A stretch of 64,000 nucleotides of DNA from Thalassolituus hydrocarboniclasticus (GCF_025345565.1 NZ_CP054475.1:1456448-1520447), one strand, 5' to 3'; positions 25,315 to 35,777 are shown, counted from the first letter of the stretch. A program made the numbers and translations. The notes: generated by a model not told the origin, from the letters alone.

Positions 25315-28300
25315 TCAGGCTGAGGGTTGAGTGCTGTTTTCACCGACAACAGGCATTTGCCGGGTCTGCAGGTGACGTTTCTCACCTAAAACCAATAAAC
25401 AGGGGGTCAGAATCAGCGTCAGTACGGTGGCGAAGGTCAGGCCGCCGGCAATGGCGGTCGATAGCTGTGTCCACCACTGCGAGGACGGCGCGCCCACGCT
25501 AAAGTGCTGATTGAGGATGTCGATGTTCCACTGCATCACCATTGGCAGCAGGCCGACCACGGTGGTAATGGCGGTCAGCAAAACCGGACGCAGGCGCTGG
25601 GCGCCGGTACGCAGGGCGGCATCAACCGGGTCGAGCCCCTGATGTATCAGCTGGTTATAGGTATCGATCAGAACGATATTGTTGTTCACCACAATACCGG
25701 CGAGGGCAATCACACCAACGCCGCTCATGACGATGCCAAACGGCTCGCCACGGATCATCAGGCCAAACAGTACGCCAACAATGGACAGGATGATCGCACT
25801 CATAATCAGACCGGCCTGGTAGAAGCTGTTGAACTGGGTCACCAGAATGGTGGCCATCAGGAACAGGGCGATACCAAAGGCTTTGCCGAGGAAGTCGCCG
25901 GTTTCGGCCATTTTCTCGAAATCACCACGGAAACGCGGTTCAACACCGGCACTGCGCCAGTCGAGGTCTTTGATCTTTTCCCCCAGCTGTTTGATCTTAT
26001 CGGTGGCGTTCACGCCTTCGGTGACGTTGGCGGTTAAGCGATAGCGGCGCTTGCCATCGATGCGCACAATATCGCCCGATTTAGGCACGGCATTACGCTG
26101 CATAAAGTTGCTGACCGGCACCAGACCATAAGGCGTGCTGATATTAAAGGCTTCAAACTGATCAATGCTGCGGGTCTGCAGCGGATAGCGCAGCAGAATC
26201 TCAACTTCGTCATCACTGAAATCCGGCTGGAAGGTGCCGACTTTCTGGCCACCGGTAATCATACGGATCATGGCGCCGGTACTGGCGATATCGGTGCCGT
26301 AGCGGGTGGCTTCCTCGCGGTCAATCTGCAGTTGCCATTCAATGCCTTCCAGCGGCCGGTCGTCGCGTACGTCTTTCAGTTCCGGGTCGGCTTCGAAGAT
26401 GGTTTTGACCTCTTCCAGCAGCGGCACCATGGCTTCATTGCTGGCGGCGGTAAACTGCAGCTGAATATCGGCACCGGCTGCCGGCCCGCCTTTTTTCTTC
26501 TGCGTTTCAATGATGATGCCGGCAATATCGGCCGTGCGGTGTTCAATGTCGGCCAGAATGCGGTTGGCTGAGCGGCGGTGTTCCCAGTTCACCAGCTCGA
26601 TCTGAATACGGCCAATGACATCGGCGGCGGAATCAGAAGGGGCTTTAACGAAAGTGGCGGTGTACAGCGACTGAATTTCAGCCATATCGAAAATACGTTT
26701 TTCTACCTGCTGCACCAGCTGTTCACGTTCAAGCAGCGACAGGTTGCCGCGTGCGCGGACATCGACCATGCCGATGTCGGCGTCTACATCAGGGAAAAAC
26801 TCGACGCCATTTCCCAGTGCGGCGTAGAGCACAAAAGAGCCGATCAGGGCGGCGATGGCCATGCCCAGTACCTGCAGCGGGTGTTTCAGGGCTTTCGCCA
26901 GCAGGCGCACATAACCGCCGGTAAAGCCTTTCAGTTCGTCAAAGCGGCCCTGTTCGGCGGCTTCAATTGCACTGAGGGCGCCGCTGTTGTGGTGGCCGTC
27001 ACGGCCCATTACTGCGCCGATGGTCGGCACCACAATCAACGCCATAATCAGCGAAGCACTCAGGGTGTAAAGCAGGGTCAGCGGCAGGAATTTCATAAAT
27101 TCGCCGGTGGTGCCGGGCCAGAACAGCAGCGGCAGAAAGACAGCCAGAGTCGTGGCTGTCGAGGCGATAATTGGCCAGGCCATGCGCTTGGCCGCTTCGC
27201 TGTAAGCCTGCAGTTTGGTCGCGCCTTCGGCCAGGCGGCGGTCAGCGTACTCGGTCACAACAATAGCACCGTCAACCAACATGCCGACGGACAGGATCAG
27301 CGAGAACAGCACCACCATATTCAGGGTGTAGCCCATCATGCTGAGTACAATCAGCGCCATCAGAAACGCGCCGGGAATGGCCATGCCGACCATCAGTGAG
27401 CTTCGCAGGCCGAGGCTGCCGAGCACCAGAATCATTACCAGTAATGTTGCTACCAGAACGTTATTGAACAGATCGTTGAGCATTTCTTTGATCTGTACCG
27501 ATTCGTCCTGAGTGATGCCAACATCAATACCCGCCGGCCAGTAGGGTTTCACCTCATTGATGATGCTTTTGACCTGATCAAGGGTATCAATAATGTTGGA
27601 GCCGATGCGCTTTTTGATCTCCAGCGTGACCGCGGGCTTACCATTTACCCGCGCGGCATTTTTACGGTCTTTGTAAGCCAGGCGGCCGACCGCAATATCC
27701 TGAAACAGCACCACGGTATCGCCATCGGCTTTGACCGGCAGCTTGAGAATATCGGGGATGTTTTCAATCAGGCCGGGCACTTTAACGCCAAAACGTCCGG
27801 CGCCGGTATCCAGATCCTCGCTGGCGACCAGCTGGTTATTATTGCCCACCAGACGTGCCAGATCGTTAAACGACAGGTTGTAGTTATCCATACGCGCCGG
27901 GTCGACGATAATCTCGGCGATTTCGTCACGCTTACCCTGAATCGTGGCTTCGAGTACGCCGGGCAGGGCTTCGAGACGATCCTGCAGGTCTTCAGCGACG
28001 GCATAAAGCGCCGATTCATTCACTTCGCCGGACAGCGTCACCACCATCACCGGGAACAGGGCGACGTTAATTTCTTTTACCTTGGGTTCTTTGCTGTCGG
28101 TGGGCAGCTCGCCTTTGGCGTCATCCACTTTCTGGCGAACATCCAGCAGCGCCTGATCGATATCGACGTCGGTATAAAATTCCAGCGTGATCGACAGATG
28201 GCCACTGGTGGCGGTAGACACCATTTCTTTCATGCCGTCGAGGGAGCGCAGCTCTTTTTCCAGTGGTTTGTAAATCAGGGCGTCGGCATCTTCCGGCGAG

Positions 28301-28464
28301 ATACCGTCATGGGTCACCGAGACGTATACAAAGGGTACGGTGATGTCCGGATTACTTTCTTTCGGGATATTGATCAGTGTGCTGATGCCTATCAGGGCGA
28401 TCAGGCAGAACAGCATCAGTACCGTGCGCGAACGCTGCAGGGATGCATCAATCAGCGAGTTCAT
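25315..28464 (-). CDS. efflux RND transporter permease subunit (AcrB/HAE1-like)
   Basis: The inner-membrane proton-driven exporter has 1049 aa. It shows the RND layout of TM1, a large periplasmic loop, TM2-6, TM7, a second loop and TM8-12. In TM4, where AcrB has two Asp (GLLVDDAIVV), here SVGMLVDGAIVV keeps only the first. Such single-Asp variants occur in several RND subgroups, so I read this as subgroup typical and probably active. The substrate is unknown. The adaptor gene is 3 nt upstream and no outer membrane channel is encoded here. Confidence 0.93.
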   Translation of the reverse strand: MNSLIDASLQRSRTVLMLFCLIALIGISTLINIPKESNPDITVPFVYVSVTHDGISPEDADALIYKPLEKELRSLDGMKEMVSTATSGHLSITLEFYTDVDIDQALLDVRQKVDDAKGELPTDSKEPKVKEINVALFPVMVVTLSGEVNESALYAVAEDLQDRLEALPGVLEATIQGKRDEIAEIIVDPARMDNYNLSFNDLARLVGNNNQLVASEDLDTGAGRFGVKVPGLIENIPDILKLPVKADGDTVVLFQDIAVGRLAYKDRKNAARVNGKPAVTLEIKKRIGSNIIDTLDQVKSIINEVKPYWPAGIDVGITQDESVQIKEMLNDLFNNVLVATLLVMILVLGSLGLRSSLMVGMAIPGAFLMALIVLSMMGYTLNMVVLFSLILSVGMLVDGAIVVTEYADRRLAEGATKLQAYSEAAKRMAWPIIASTATTLAVFLPLLFWPGTTGEFMKFLPLTLLYTLSASLIMALIVVPTIGAVMGRDGHHNSGALSAIEAAEQGRFDELKGFTGGYVRLLAKALKHPLQVLGMAIAALIGSFVLYAALGNGVEFFPDVDADIGMVDVRARGNLSLLEREQLVQQVEKRIFDMAEIQSLYTATFVKAPSDSAADVIGRIQIELVNWEHRRSANRILADIEHRTADIAGIIIETQKKKGGPAAGADIQLQFTAASNEAMVPLLEEVKTIFEADPELKDVRDDRPLEGIEWQLQIDREEATRYGTDIASTGAMIRMITGGQKVGTFQPDFSDDEVEILLRYPLQTRSIDQFEAFNISTPYGLVPVSNFMQRNAVPKSGDIVRIDGKRRYRLTANVTEGVNATDKIKQLGEKIKDLDWRSAGVEPRFRGDFEKMAETGDFLGKAFGIALFLMATILVTQFNSFYQAGLIMSAIILSIVGVLFGLMIRGEPFGIVMSGVGVIALAGIVVNNNIVLIDTYNQLIHQGLDPVDAALRTGAQRLRPVLLTAITTVVGLLPMVMQWNIDILNQHFSVGAPSSQWWTQLSTAIAGGLTFATVLTLILTPCLLVLGEKRHLQTRQMPVVGENSTQPSA

Positions 28465-28467
28465 ATC

Positions 28468-29607
28468 TTACCCCGCGCTTAATGCAGTGGCGTCAGCGTC
28501 GTCTTTCGGCGCTTCCGGCTGGGCACTGATTTCGCTGTCCTGCATATAGACAGGCTCAACCTGCTGACCGTATTCAACAAAGCCCTGACCAACGGTGATG
28601 ATGTTGGCCTCAGACCCCAGACCGTAGACCCAGATGCCTTTGTTGTCGGCTTTCAGCAGGTTGACGCTGCGGAAGACCACGCGATTCTGTTCATCAATGC
28701 CTTTAAGCCCCAGTTGGCCTTCATCGTCCAGAATCAGCAGTGCTGGAGAAATAAAGTAGGCGTAGGTCGCCGGCTGCGGAATATGCAGTTTGGCGGTCAG
28801 GCCGCTGGTCATACTGCCGCCCGGGTTGCTGATTTCCAGCTCGAGTGGAAAGGTGCGGGTCTTGGCATCGGCTTCGGCGGCGATAAAACGTACCCGGCCA
28901 TCGACGCGGTCGCCATTGATCAGCTCGGCATAGCCCGCATCGCCGATATTAATGTCGGCGGCGTCACGTTCGGACACCTGGCCTTTAACCAGAAACGGAG
29001 AGAAATCGAGTACGGTCAGTAAAGGCGAACTGTCTTTAACGAAATCGCCAATCTCAACCATGCGCTGGTCAACAATACCGGTAAAGGGGGCGCGGATTTT
29101 GGTGGCATTGAGCTGGATGCGGGCGTTGGTCAGTTCGGCTTCGGCATTGGCCAGCGCAGTAGCTGCCTGTGCCAGTTGTGATTCATTAGCCAGGCCGCGT
29201 TCACTCAGCTGACGGGCGCTGCGGGCCTCAAGCTGGCGTTGCTTCAGATTGGCTTCCGCCTGCTTTACCCGAGCCGGCCAGTCGCGGGCATCGAGTTCCA
29301 GCAGCAGTTCACCTTTTTTAACCGCGGCACCTTTATCTTTATGGATGGCGATCACTTTGCCGCGGATTTCCGATTTCAGTTCAACCCGGCGGTTGGCCGC
29401 GGTGTGGGCCGAAATGGTGATATTGCGGTTGACCAGTTCACCCTGCATGCGCTCAACCTGTACCCGGGTCAGGCCACTGTCCATTACCAGCGGGCGTGGG
29501 TTTTCAAACTCAGTATCGCTGCTGAGGGAGCCGGCTCCCATCCAGATAAACAAAGCCAGAGCGATGATCAGAGCGGCAATGTGTCCCTGATTCAGATGTA
29601 TTGTCAT
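28468..29607 (-). CDS. efflux RND periplasmic adaptor subunit
   Basis: This membrane fusion protein has 379 aa. It has an N-terminal hydrophobic anchor (ALIIALALFIWMGAGSL) and a barrel-sandwich hybrid domain that wraps a helical hairpin (residues about 110-170, a coiled coil of Ala, Glu, Gln and Leu). The motif TKIRAPFTGIVDQRMVEIGD is typical of these adaptors. It would couple the RND permease to an outer membrane channel. It is the first gene of the operon. Confidence 0.93.
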   Translation of the reverse strand: MTIHLNQGHIAALIIALALFIWMGAGSLSSDTEFENPRPLVMDSGLTRVQVERMQGELVNRNITISAHTAANRRVELKSEIRGKVIAIHKDKGAAVKKGELLLELDARDWPARVKQAEANLKQRQLEARSARQLSERGLANESQLAQAATALANAEAELTNARIQLNATKIRAPFTGIVDQRMVEIGDFVKDSSPLLTVLDFSPFLVKGQVSERDAADINIGDAGYAELINGDRVDGRVRFIAAEADAKTRTFPLELEISNPGGSMTSGLTAKLHIPQPATYAYFISPALLILDDEGQLGLKGIDEQNRVVFRSVNLLKADNKGIWVYGLGSEANIITVGQGFVEYGQQVEPVYMQDSEISAQPEAPKDDADATALSAG

Positions 29608-29706
29608 TATTATGTACCGGTTAAGAGAACGGAATGCGCAAAAGGCAACGGAGCTGTTTAACGGTTGCCGATAGCAGATGCAATAGTCTTTTTTGCAAAT
29701 CTATTT

Positions 29707-29723
29707 AAAACAGACTGTCTTTT
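29707..29723. promoter_or_regulatory. possible operator in the RND/uup divergent region
   Basis: AAAACAGACTGTCTTTT contains the odd-length palindrome AGACTGTCT flanked by A and T runs, of a kind bound by TetR-type repressors. It is upstream of the RND operon on its 5' side. No regulator gene is adjacent, so this is only a candidate. Confidence 0.3.
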
Positions 29724-29829
29724 ATTTAGGACAAATGGCGGTTTGGCGTGATGCTGGTTCTGGCCGCGCGGTGATGACGCTTCCTCTGTATACTGTCGGC
29801 CTTTTCTCCGGCGGTAAGGTTAAGGCTCC

Positions 29830-31734
29830 ATGGTATTAGTGCGTTTGAAACAGGCTGAGCTGGCGTTTGGCGATCACGTTCTGCTCGATAAGGTCGATCT
29901 TGATATTCAGAGCGGCGAGCGTCTGTGTGTGGTTGGCCGCAATGGCGAAGGTAAATCGACGCTGCTGAAGATTCTTAACCGTCAGGTACAGCCGGATGAT
30001 GGCCGGGTGGAATACCGCGATCTGTTGCGTGTCAGTGCACTGCAGCAGGAATTGCCGCAGACCACTCATACCCCGGTCTATGACGTTATTGCCGAAGGTC
30101 TGGGGGAGGTTGGTCAGGCCATTGCCCAGTACCACGATGAAAGCGCCAAAGGCGCGGATGCTGACCTGAAAAAGCTGGAGCAGCTGCAAACCCGCATTGA
30201 AGCCGCCGATGGCTGGCGCTGGCAGCAGAAAGTGGAAGCCATTATCCAGAAGCTGAACCTGCCCGGCGAGGCGATGTTTTCAGAGTTGTCCGGTGGCTGG
30301 CAGCGCCGGGTGATGCTGGCGCGTGCGTTAGTGGTGGAACCCGACCTGCTGATTCTCGATGAGCCAACCAACCATATGGATGTTGCCACCATCGAATGGC
30401 TGGAAGAGCAGCTGAAGCAGTTTAACGGCGCACTGGTCTTTATCAGCCACGACCGGGCGTTTGTGCAGAATCTGGCGACCCGGATCGTTGAGCTTGACCG
30501 CGGTAACCTTTACCAGTGGCAGGGCGATTACCTGAGCTTTGTTGAATACCGCGAAAAGCGTCTGGAAGACGAAGCCACCCAGAATGCCTTATTCGATAAG
30601 CGCCTGAGTGAAGAAGAAAAGTGGATCCGTCAGGGCGTTAAAGCCCGTCGTACCCGTAACGAAGGCCGGGTCGAACGGCTGAAAGAAATGCGCAAAGAGC
30701 GCAAGGCGCGCCGTGAAGTGCAGGGCAGTGCCAATATCAGCATGAATGCGGCCGAATCTTCCGGTAAGCAGGTGTTTGAAATCGAACATCTGACCTACGC
30801 CTGGAAAGACGTGATGCAGGTTAACGACTTCTCCACCACGGTCATGCGTGGCGACCGTATCGGTCTGATCGGCCCTAACGGGGTGGGTAAGAGTACGCTG
30901 CTGAAATTATTGCTGGGCAAGCTTGAACCACAATCCGGCACCATTAAATGCGGTACACGACTTGAAGTTGCCTATTTTGATCAGGCCCGACATCAGCTGG
31001 ATGAAGAAAAATCCATTGCCGATAACGTCGCCGACGGCAAGGATCAGGTCGAAGTGAATGGCCAGAGCCGCCATATCATCGGTTATCTGGGCGACTTCCT
31101 GTTTGCTCCGGCACGGGCACGTACGCCGGTTAAAGCGCTGTCCGGTGGTGAGCGTAACCGCGTATTGTTGGCCAAGTTATTCCTGAAACCCTGCAACCTG
31201 CTGGTGATGGATGAGCCGACCAACGATCTGGACGTGGAAACCCTGGAATTACTGGAAGAGCGTCTGATGGAATATAAGGCCACGCTGCTGCTGGTCAGTC
31301 ACGACCGTGCCTTTATTGATAACGTTGTTACGCAGCTGTGGGTGTTCGGTGAAAACGGCGTGATCGACGAGCAGGTGGGTGGTTATTCCGACTGGCAGGA
31401 ACGGATGAAAGCCCGTGCCGCACAGGCCAGCAGTGCATCGGCTGGCGCCAGTGATAAGGCTGTTAAAAAAGACGAGCCAGCCCCGGCCGTTACGGCTGCC
31501 GAACCCAAGAAAAAGCTGTCGTACAAACTGCAGCGCGAACTGGATCTGCTGCCTGAACAGATTGCCGCAGCGGAAGCGAAGCGCGATGCGCTGGCCGCTC
31601 AGACCGCCGATGCCAACTTTTATGGTGGTGATGCGGCACAGGTGCAGGATGTGCTGGCCCAGCTGGCCGATGCGGAGGCCGCTCTCGAAGCTCTGGAAGA
31701 ACGCTGGCTGGAGCTGGAGGAAATGACCTCATGA
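29830..31734 (+). CDS. uup: ABC-F ATPase Uup
   Basis: The soluble protein has 634 aa and two ABC domains. The Walker A motifs are GRNGEGKST and GPNGVGKST, the signatures LSGGWQRRV and LSGGERNRV, and the Walker B motifs LLILDEPTNH and LLVMDEPTND. The C-terminal coiled-coil domain of about 80 residues (KKKLSYKLQRELDLLPEQI and beyond) is the Uup DNA-binding tail. Uup acts in chromosome maintenance and on ribosomes. The stop overlaps the start of the next gene by 4 nt (ATGA), so the two are coupled. Confidence 0.95.
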   Translation: MVLVRLKQAELAFGDHVLLDKVDLDIQSGERLCVVGRNGEGKSTLLKILNRQVQPDDGRVEYRDLLRVSALQQELPQTTHTPVYDVIAEGLGEVGQAIAQYHDESAKGADADLKKLEQLQTRIEAADGWRWQQKVEAIIQKLNLPGEAMFSELSGGWQRRVMLARALVVEPDLLILDEPTNHMDVATIEWLEEQLKQFNGALVFISHDRAFVQNLATRIVELDRGNLYQWQGDYLSFVEYREKRLEDEATQNALFDKRLSEEEKWIRQGVKARRTRNEGRVERLKEMRKERKARREVQGSANISMNAAESSGKQVFEIEHLTYAWKDVMQVNDFSTTVMRGDRIGLIGPNGVGKSTLLKLLLGKLEPQSGTIKCGTRLEVAYFDQARHQLDEEKSIADNVADGKDQVEVNGQSRHIIGYLGDFLFAPARARTPVKALSGGERNRVLLAKLFLKPCNLLVMDEPTNDLDVETLELLEERLMEYKATLLLVSHDRAFIDNVVTQLWVFGENGVIDEQVGGYSDWQERMKARAAQASSASAGASDKAVKKDEPAPAVTAAEPKKKLSYKLQRELDLLPEQIAAAEAKRDALAAQTADANFYGGDAAQVQDVLAQLADAEAALEALEERWLELEEMTS

Positions 31735-32201
31735 TCTGGTTGATTGTAAGTGTGGGTGTTATGGCCATTATCGGCTCAGTGATGATGCTGAGACCAAGTC
31801 CGCGCGATACCCGTCTGGCAGCATTGCGCTTTGATGCTATCCGTAATGGCCTGCAGGTGCGCAGCTTTACTTTTAAACCGGATGCGGCGAAAACCGGTAT
31901 CCGCAATGACATTCCGGGCACCAGTTACACACTGCTGCGTCTGGGTAAGCAGCAGGGCGGGGAGCTGAAATTCCGCGTGGTTGGCCAGGCCGGCTGGGAC
32001 ACTGAAGGCTTGCCCGAAGGTCTGAGCTGGCATAACCAGGGCAGTGCCGCCGATGCTGAGCTGATCAGCCGTATGCTGCCACAGCTGCAGGACAATCTGC
32101 TGATGCTTGAGGTGTACGAAAACCGTGTGACGCTGATGGCTTCGGAAAACCAAACGGCCAGTGCGGCGGCCTATCAGCATTTTATGGAAGCGTTTTTTTA
32201 A
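31731..32201 (+). CDS. hypothetical protein with N-terminal membrane anchor
   Basis: The 156-aa protein has a hydrophobic N-terminus (MIWLIVSVGVMAIIGSVMML) and a mixed alpha/beta domain with alternating strands. I do not recognise a domain. I recall a comparable short gene beside uup in Pseudomonas, but its role is unknown. It overlaps uup by 4 nt and ends before a repeat element and a terminator. Confidence 0.75.
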   Translation: MIWLIVSVGVMAIIGSVMMLRPSPRDTRLAALRFDAIRNGLQVRSFTFKPDAAKTGIRNDIPGTSYTLLRLGKQQGGELKFRVVGQAGWDTEGLPEGLSWHNQGSAADAELISRMLPQLQDNLLMLEVYENRVTLMASENQTASAAAYQHFMEAFF

Positions 32202-32230
32202 GCGCTTCGGCACAAAAAGCCCGCATATCT

Positions 32231-32298
32231 GGCTCCCACGCTCTGTGTGGCAGCCTTTGCCGTTAGCGTTGCACTCCCACGCGGAGCGTGTGAACGAG
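32231..32298. repeat. pair of dispersed-type hairpin motifs
   Basis: The region contains two related hairpins. One is at 32231-32255, with an imperfect stem of GGCTCCCAC and GTGGCAGCC. The other is at 32274-32298 with CACGC-GGA-GCGTG and the tail TGAACGAG. This looks like a degenerate copy of the short TCCCACGC...GCGTGGGAACGAG-type palindrome seen as a dispersed repeat in many environmental bacteria. It is noncoding. Confidence 0.6.
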
Positions 32299-32302
32299 AA
32301 AT

Positions 32303-32334
32303 AAAAAAAAGCCCGCATTCCGCGGGCTTTTTTT
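32303..32334. terminator. bidirectional rho-independent terminator
   Basis: A8-GCCCGC, an ATTCC loop, then GCGGGC-T7: a strong hairpin between convergent genes. It also terminates the gene at 32349 from the other side. Confidence 0.92.
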
Positions 32335-32348
32335 ATGTGCTGTGTCTG

Positions 32349-33140
32349 TTATTGGAACATCGACTCCAGTTCTTCCAGATGCTCGATGATCCGGTCGTTA
32401 TAACTGACAACCAGAAACGGCACGGTGTTCTCGTTGTAATTCTTGATGCGTTCTTCCATAAAACGCCATTTGCTTTTAACACTGCCCATCAGGACTTCGG
32501 TCTTCTGAGATTTGACCATGCCCTCAAGCTCAGTCAGCTGTTGCTGAAAGTCTTCGGCCATTTCTGTCAGGGTGCGGGAGTAGTTACCCATAAATACCTG
32601 ACCCAGATTGGTTGTACCGCGGGCGGCATACTGGGAGGTGATTTCTTCCATCAGTAAAGCAAGGTCGCGGGCTTTCTGTACGATCGGACTAGGTTTGATA
32701 CCACTGCTTTGTTCCAGTGTGCTGTAGGCTGCCGATGCCTTGTTCACGATCTCCATGCTCTTACGGCCCATTTCATCGACCAGGCGCACATTGGGATAGC
32801 CCTGCTTCAGCATATCGTTACGGTTGATGGTCATCAGTTCTGACAGCTTTTTCCAGTCGACATTGATACTGGCAATGCTGTCGCCCATACCATTGATAGA
32901 GGCGAGCTGGAGTGCGCTGGTCAGGCTTTCTTCGAACCTCTTCATGCTCTGGTCAATGCGGCGCTCGTATTTGCTGTCGGCATCCAAACCAGAAAACATA
33001 TAAAAGTTGGTGACGGCGTTGGTCGCGGCAAGGCGCATGTGTTGTAAATCGGTCAGTAATTGTTGTGGGGTCGCCAGTGCGGCCTGGCTCAGTAACAACA
33101 GAACCACCAGTCGTGCGGTGTTGAAGGCTAGACGCATCAT
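32349..33140 (-). CDS. exported helical protein of unknown function
   Basis: The 263-aa protein starts MMRLAFNTARLVVLLLLSQAAL, a signal peptide cleaved near ALA-TPQ. The mature part is entirely helical, with heptads and a pattern that loosely recalls periplasmic sensing domains (four-helix type), but there is no transmembrane anchor or output domain. The frame is open 15 codons further upstream; an ATG pair at 33137-33140 with a purine-rich ribosome site starts exactly at the signal peptide, so I chose it. I do not recognise a family. Confidence 0.7.
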   Translation of the reverse strand: MMRLAFNTARLVVLLLLSQAALATPQQLLTDLQHMRLAATNAVTNFYMFSGLDADSKYERRIDQSMKRFEESLTSALQLASINGMGDSIASINVDWKKLSELMTINRNDMLKQGYPNVRLVDEMGRKSMEIVNKASAAYSTLEQSSGIKPSPIVQKARDLALLMEEITSQYAARGTTNLGQVFMGNYSRTLTEMAEDFQQQLTELEGMVKSQKTEVLMGSVKSKWRFMEERIKNYNENTVPFLVVSYNDRIIEHLEELESMFQ

Positions 33141-33629
33141 GTTTTCTTCTTTTTGTTTTAGATAGTTGTCGTGAAAGAATGACATTCTTTCCTCAGGCAG
33201 TGTATGAGATAGGTCATTTTATCCCTATAGGACATTACAAACTGTAACAAAAATGAACAAAAAGTAGCTTAATGCGCCAGGCCGGTGCGCTGGCATTCTG
33301 TTGTCTCGTACCCGTGACCGGGTTCCTGCATGGTTGAATAACTTCCACCTGTCAGGTGATCGCCTTTCAACACGAATGGCTCTTTACCTGCTAAAATAGC
33401 GCCGTTCAGGATCGTGGTTTGTGCAGAAAATAAGCAGCATGCCCGTCAATTCCTGCTTCTCTATTGACTTTCCAACCGCTTTCCCCGAATGTGTGCCACT
33501 CAGATTCAAACGCTCGTATGAATTGTTTATTTTATGAACATCGGCGAGGGTTGTTTCACCAACAGGCAGAATGCTGATTCGCCTCCGGGCAGATCAGTCA
33601 ATAGCTAACCACCATGTGGAGATCAGTTG
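33141..33629. other. intergenic region upstream of fadB
   Basis: About 490 nt contain no gene that I can support. An imperfect TTCAAAC...GTTT arrangement (about 33506-33530) resembles half-sites of PsrA/FadR-type fatty-acid regulators but is too diverged to call. Short frames such as one at 33536 have no ribosome site. Confidence 0.5.
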
Positions 33630-35777
33630 ATGATTTACGAAGGTAAAGCCATCACGGTAAATTTGATCGAAGACGGCATCGCCGAATTGAAATTCGATCT
33701 GCAAGGCGACTCTGTTAACAAGTTTAACCGCGTTACTTTGGAAGACCTGAAGGCAGCAGTTGAAGCGATTCAAGGCAACAGCGACGTTAAAGGCGTTTTA
33801 GTTACATCTGGTAAAGACGTATTTATCGTCGGCGCGGATATCACCGAATTCGGTGAAGCCTTCAAGCAAAGCGAAGAAGAAATCGTGGCCTGGGGCCTCG
33901 AAGCCAACAAAATCTTCTGCGCTATCGAAGATCTGTCCGTTCCTACCCTGACTGCTATTAATGGCATCGCTCTGGGTGGCGGCTTCGAAATGTGTCTGTC
34001 TACCGACCTGCGCGTAATGTCTGACAAGGCCAAGATCGGTCTGCCAGAAGTTAAACTGGGTCTGATGCCTGGTTTCGGCGGTACTGTCCGTCTGCCACGT
34101 GTTATCGGTGCTGACAATGCGATCGAATGGATCTGCATGGGCGCTGAGAACAAGCCTGAGAAAGCACTGAAAGACGGCGCCGTTGATGCCGTTGTTGCTG
34201 CTGACAAACTGAAAGAACAGTCTGTTGCCATGCTGAAAGCCGCCATCGCTGGCGAAATCAACTGGCAGGCCCGTCGTGAAGAGAAAACTTCCAAGCTGAA
34301 GCTGAACACGATGGAACAGATGATGGTTTTCGAAACCGCTAAAGGTTTCGTTGCTGGTCAGACCAAAGGTCAGTACCCGGCGCCAATCGTTGCCATCAAA
34401 TCCATGCAGAAAGCGGCCAACATGGGTCGTGATAAAGCACTGGAAGTGGAAGCCAAAGGCTTTGCACAACTGGCAAAAACTTCTGAAAGCAACGCTCTGA
34501 TCGGTCTGTTCATGAACGACCAGCTGCTGAAGAAGAAAGCAAAAGAATTCGACAAGGCTGCTAAACCAACCAATAAAGCAGCTGTGCTGGGCGCTGGCAT
34601 CATGGGTGGCGGTATCGCTTTCCAGTCTGCGCTGAAAGGCACCCCGATCATGATGAAAGACATCAATGAAGCGGGTATCGAGCTGGGCCTGAACGAAGCG
34701 AACAAGCTGCTGGCCAAGCGCGTAGAGCGTAAGAAAATGAAGCCGCTGCAGATGGGTGAAACCCTGAACCGCATCCGTCCGACTCTGTCTTATGCAGAAT
34801 TCGGCGACGTTGACACTATCGTGGAAGCGGTTGTTGAGAACCCTAAAGTCAAGAAAATGGTTCTGGCTGAGCTGGAAGACAAAGTTCGCGAAGATGCGAT
34901 CATCACGTCTAACACTTCTACCATTTCTATCGACCTGCTGGCTGCTGACCTGAAGCGTCCTGAAAACTTCCTGGGTATGCACTTCTTTAACCCTGTGCAC
35001 ATGATGCCACTGGTTGAAGTTATCCGTGGTGCCAAGACTTCTCCTGAAGCTGTGGCCACTGTGGTTGCTTACGCGAAGAAAATGGGTAAAACCCCGATCG
35101 TTGTAAACGATTGCCCGGGCTTCCTGGTTAACCGTGTACTGTTCCCTTACTTCGCTGGTTTCGCTGGTCTGGTGCGCGACGGTGCTGACTTCCAGAAAGT
35201 CGACAAAGTAATGGAGAAATTCGGTTTCCCAATGGGTCCAGCATACCTGCTGGACGTTGTTGGTATCGATACCGGTGTTCACGCCAACGAAGTGATGGCG
35301 GAAGGCTTCCCGGATCGTATGAAGGCTGACTTCAAAACTTCTATGGAAGTGATGTTCGAAAACGAGCGTTACGGCCAGAAGAACGGTAAAGGTTTCTACG
35401 TTTACGAAACCGATAAGAAAGGCAAGCCGAAGAAAGTTGTTGATCAGACTACTTACGATCTGATCAAGCCAGTGGTTGCTGAAGCGAAAGACTTCGAAGC
35501 TGAAGACATCATCGCACGCTGCATGATCCCAATGTGCATCGAGATCGCCCGCTGTCTGGAAGAAGGTATCGTTGATACTCCGGCAGAAGCCGATATGGGT
35601 CTGATCTTCGGTATTGGTTTCCCTCCATTCCGTGGTGGTGCGTGCCGTTACATGGATTCCGTTGGTATGGCTGAGTTTGTTGCTCTGTGCGACAAGTACG
35701 CCGACCTGGGCAATCTGTACAAACCAACCGCTCGTATGCGTGAAATGGCTGCGAACGGCGAAAGCTACTTCGGTTAA
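33630..35777 (+). CDS. fadB: fatty acid oxidation complex subunit alpha
   Basis: The 715-aa multifunctional enzyme acts in beta-oxidation as enoyl-CoA hydratase, isomerase and 3-hydroxyacyl-CoA dehydrogenase. The N-terminal crotonase part has the oxyanion element ([16 protein letters not shown]). The NAD-binding domain begins at [13 protein letters not shown] and holds the dehydrogenase His in [10 protein letters not shown]. The C-terminal domains are complete. ATG at 33630 follows GGAG; a TTG lies 3 nt before. Codon use is strongly biased, which suggests high expression. It is 24 nt from fadA. Confidence 0.97.
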   Translation: MIYEGKAITVNLIEDGIAELKFDLQGDSVNKFNRVTLEDLKAAVEAIQGNSDVKGVLVTSGKDVFIVGADITEFGEAFKQSEEEIVAWGLEANKIFCAIEDLSVPTLTAINGIALGGGFEMCLSTDLRVMSDKAKIGLPEVKLGLMPGFGGTVRLPRVIGADNAIEWICMGAENKPEKALKDGAVDAVVAADKLKEQSVAMLKAAIAGEINWQARREEKTSKLKLNTMEQMMVFETAKGFVAGQTKGQYPAPIVAIKSMQKAANMGRDKALEVEAKGFAQLAKTSESNALIGLFMNDQLLKKKAKEFDKAAKPTNKAAVLGAGIMGGGIAFQSALKGTPIMMKDINEAGIELGLNEANKLLAKRVERKKMKPLQMGETLNRIRPTLSYAEFGDVDTIVEAVVENPKVKKMVLAELEDKVREDAIITSNTSTISIDLLAADLKRPENFLGMHFFNPVHMMPLVEVIRGAKTSPEAVATVVAYAKKMGKTPIVVNDCPGFLVNRVLFPYFAGFAGLVRDGADFQKVDKVMEKFGFPMGPAYLLDVVGIDTGVHANEVMAEGFPDRMKADFKTSMEVMFENERYGQKNGKGFYVYETDKKGKPKKVVDQTTYDLIKPVVAEAKDFEAEDIIARCMIPMCIEIARCLEEGIVDTPAEADMGLIFGIGFPPFRGGACRYMDSVGMAEFVALCDKYADLGNLYKPTARMREMAANGESYFG

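Noticed and set aside
26578-27399. A 273-codon frame antisense to the RND permease.
   Set aside because: The RND gene has all structural features. The antisense product is Gln/His-rich low complexity, typical of a shadow.
33504-33532. A PsrA/FadR operator before fadB.
   Set aside because: The half-sites TTCAAAC and GTTTA are too far apart and too diverged from the consensus to support a call.
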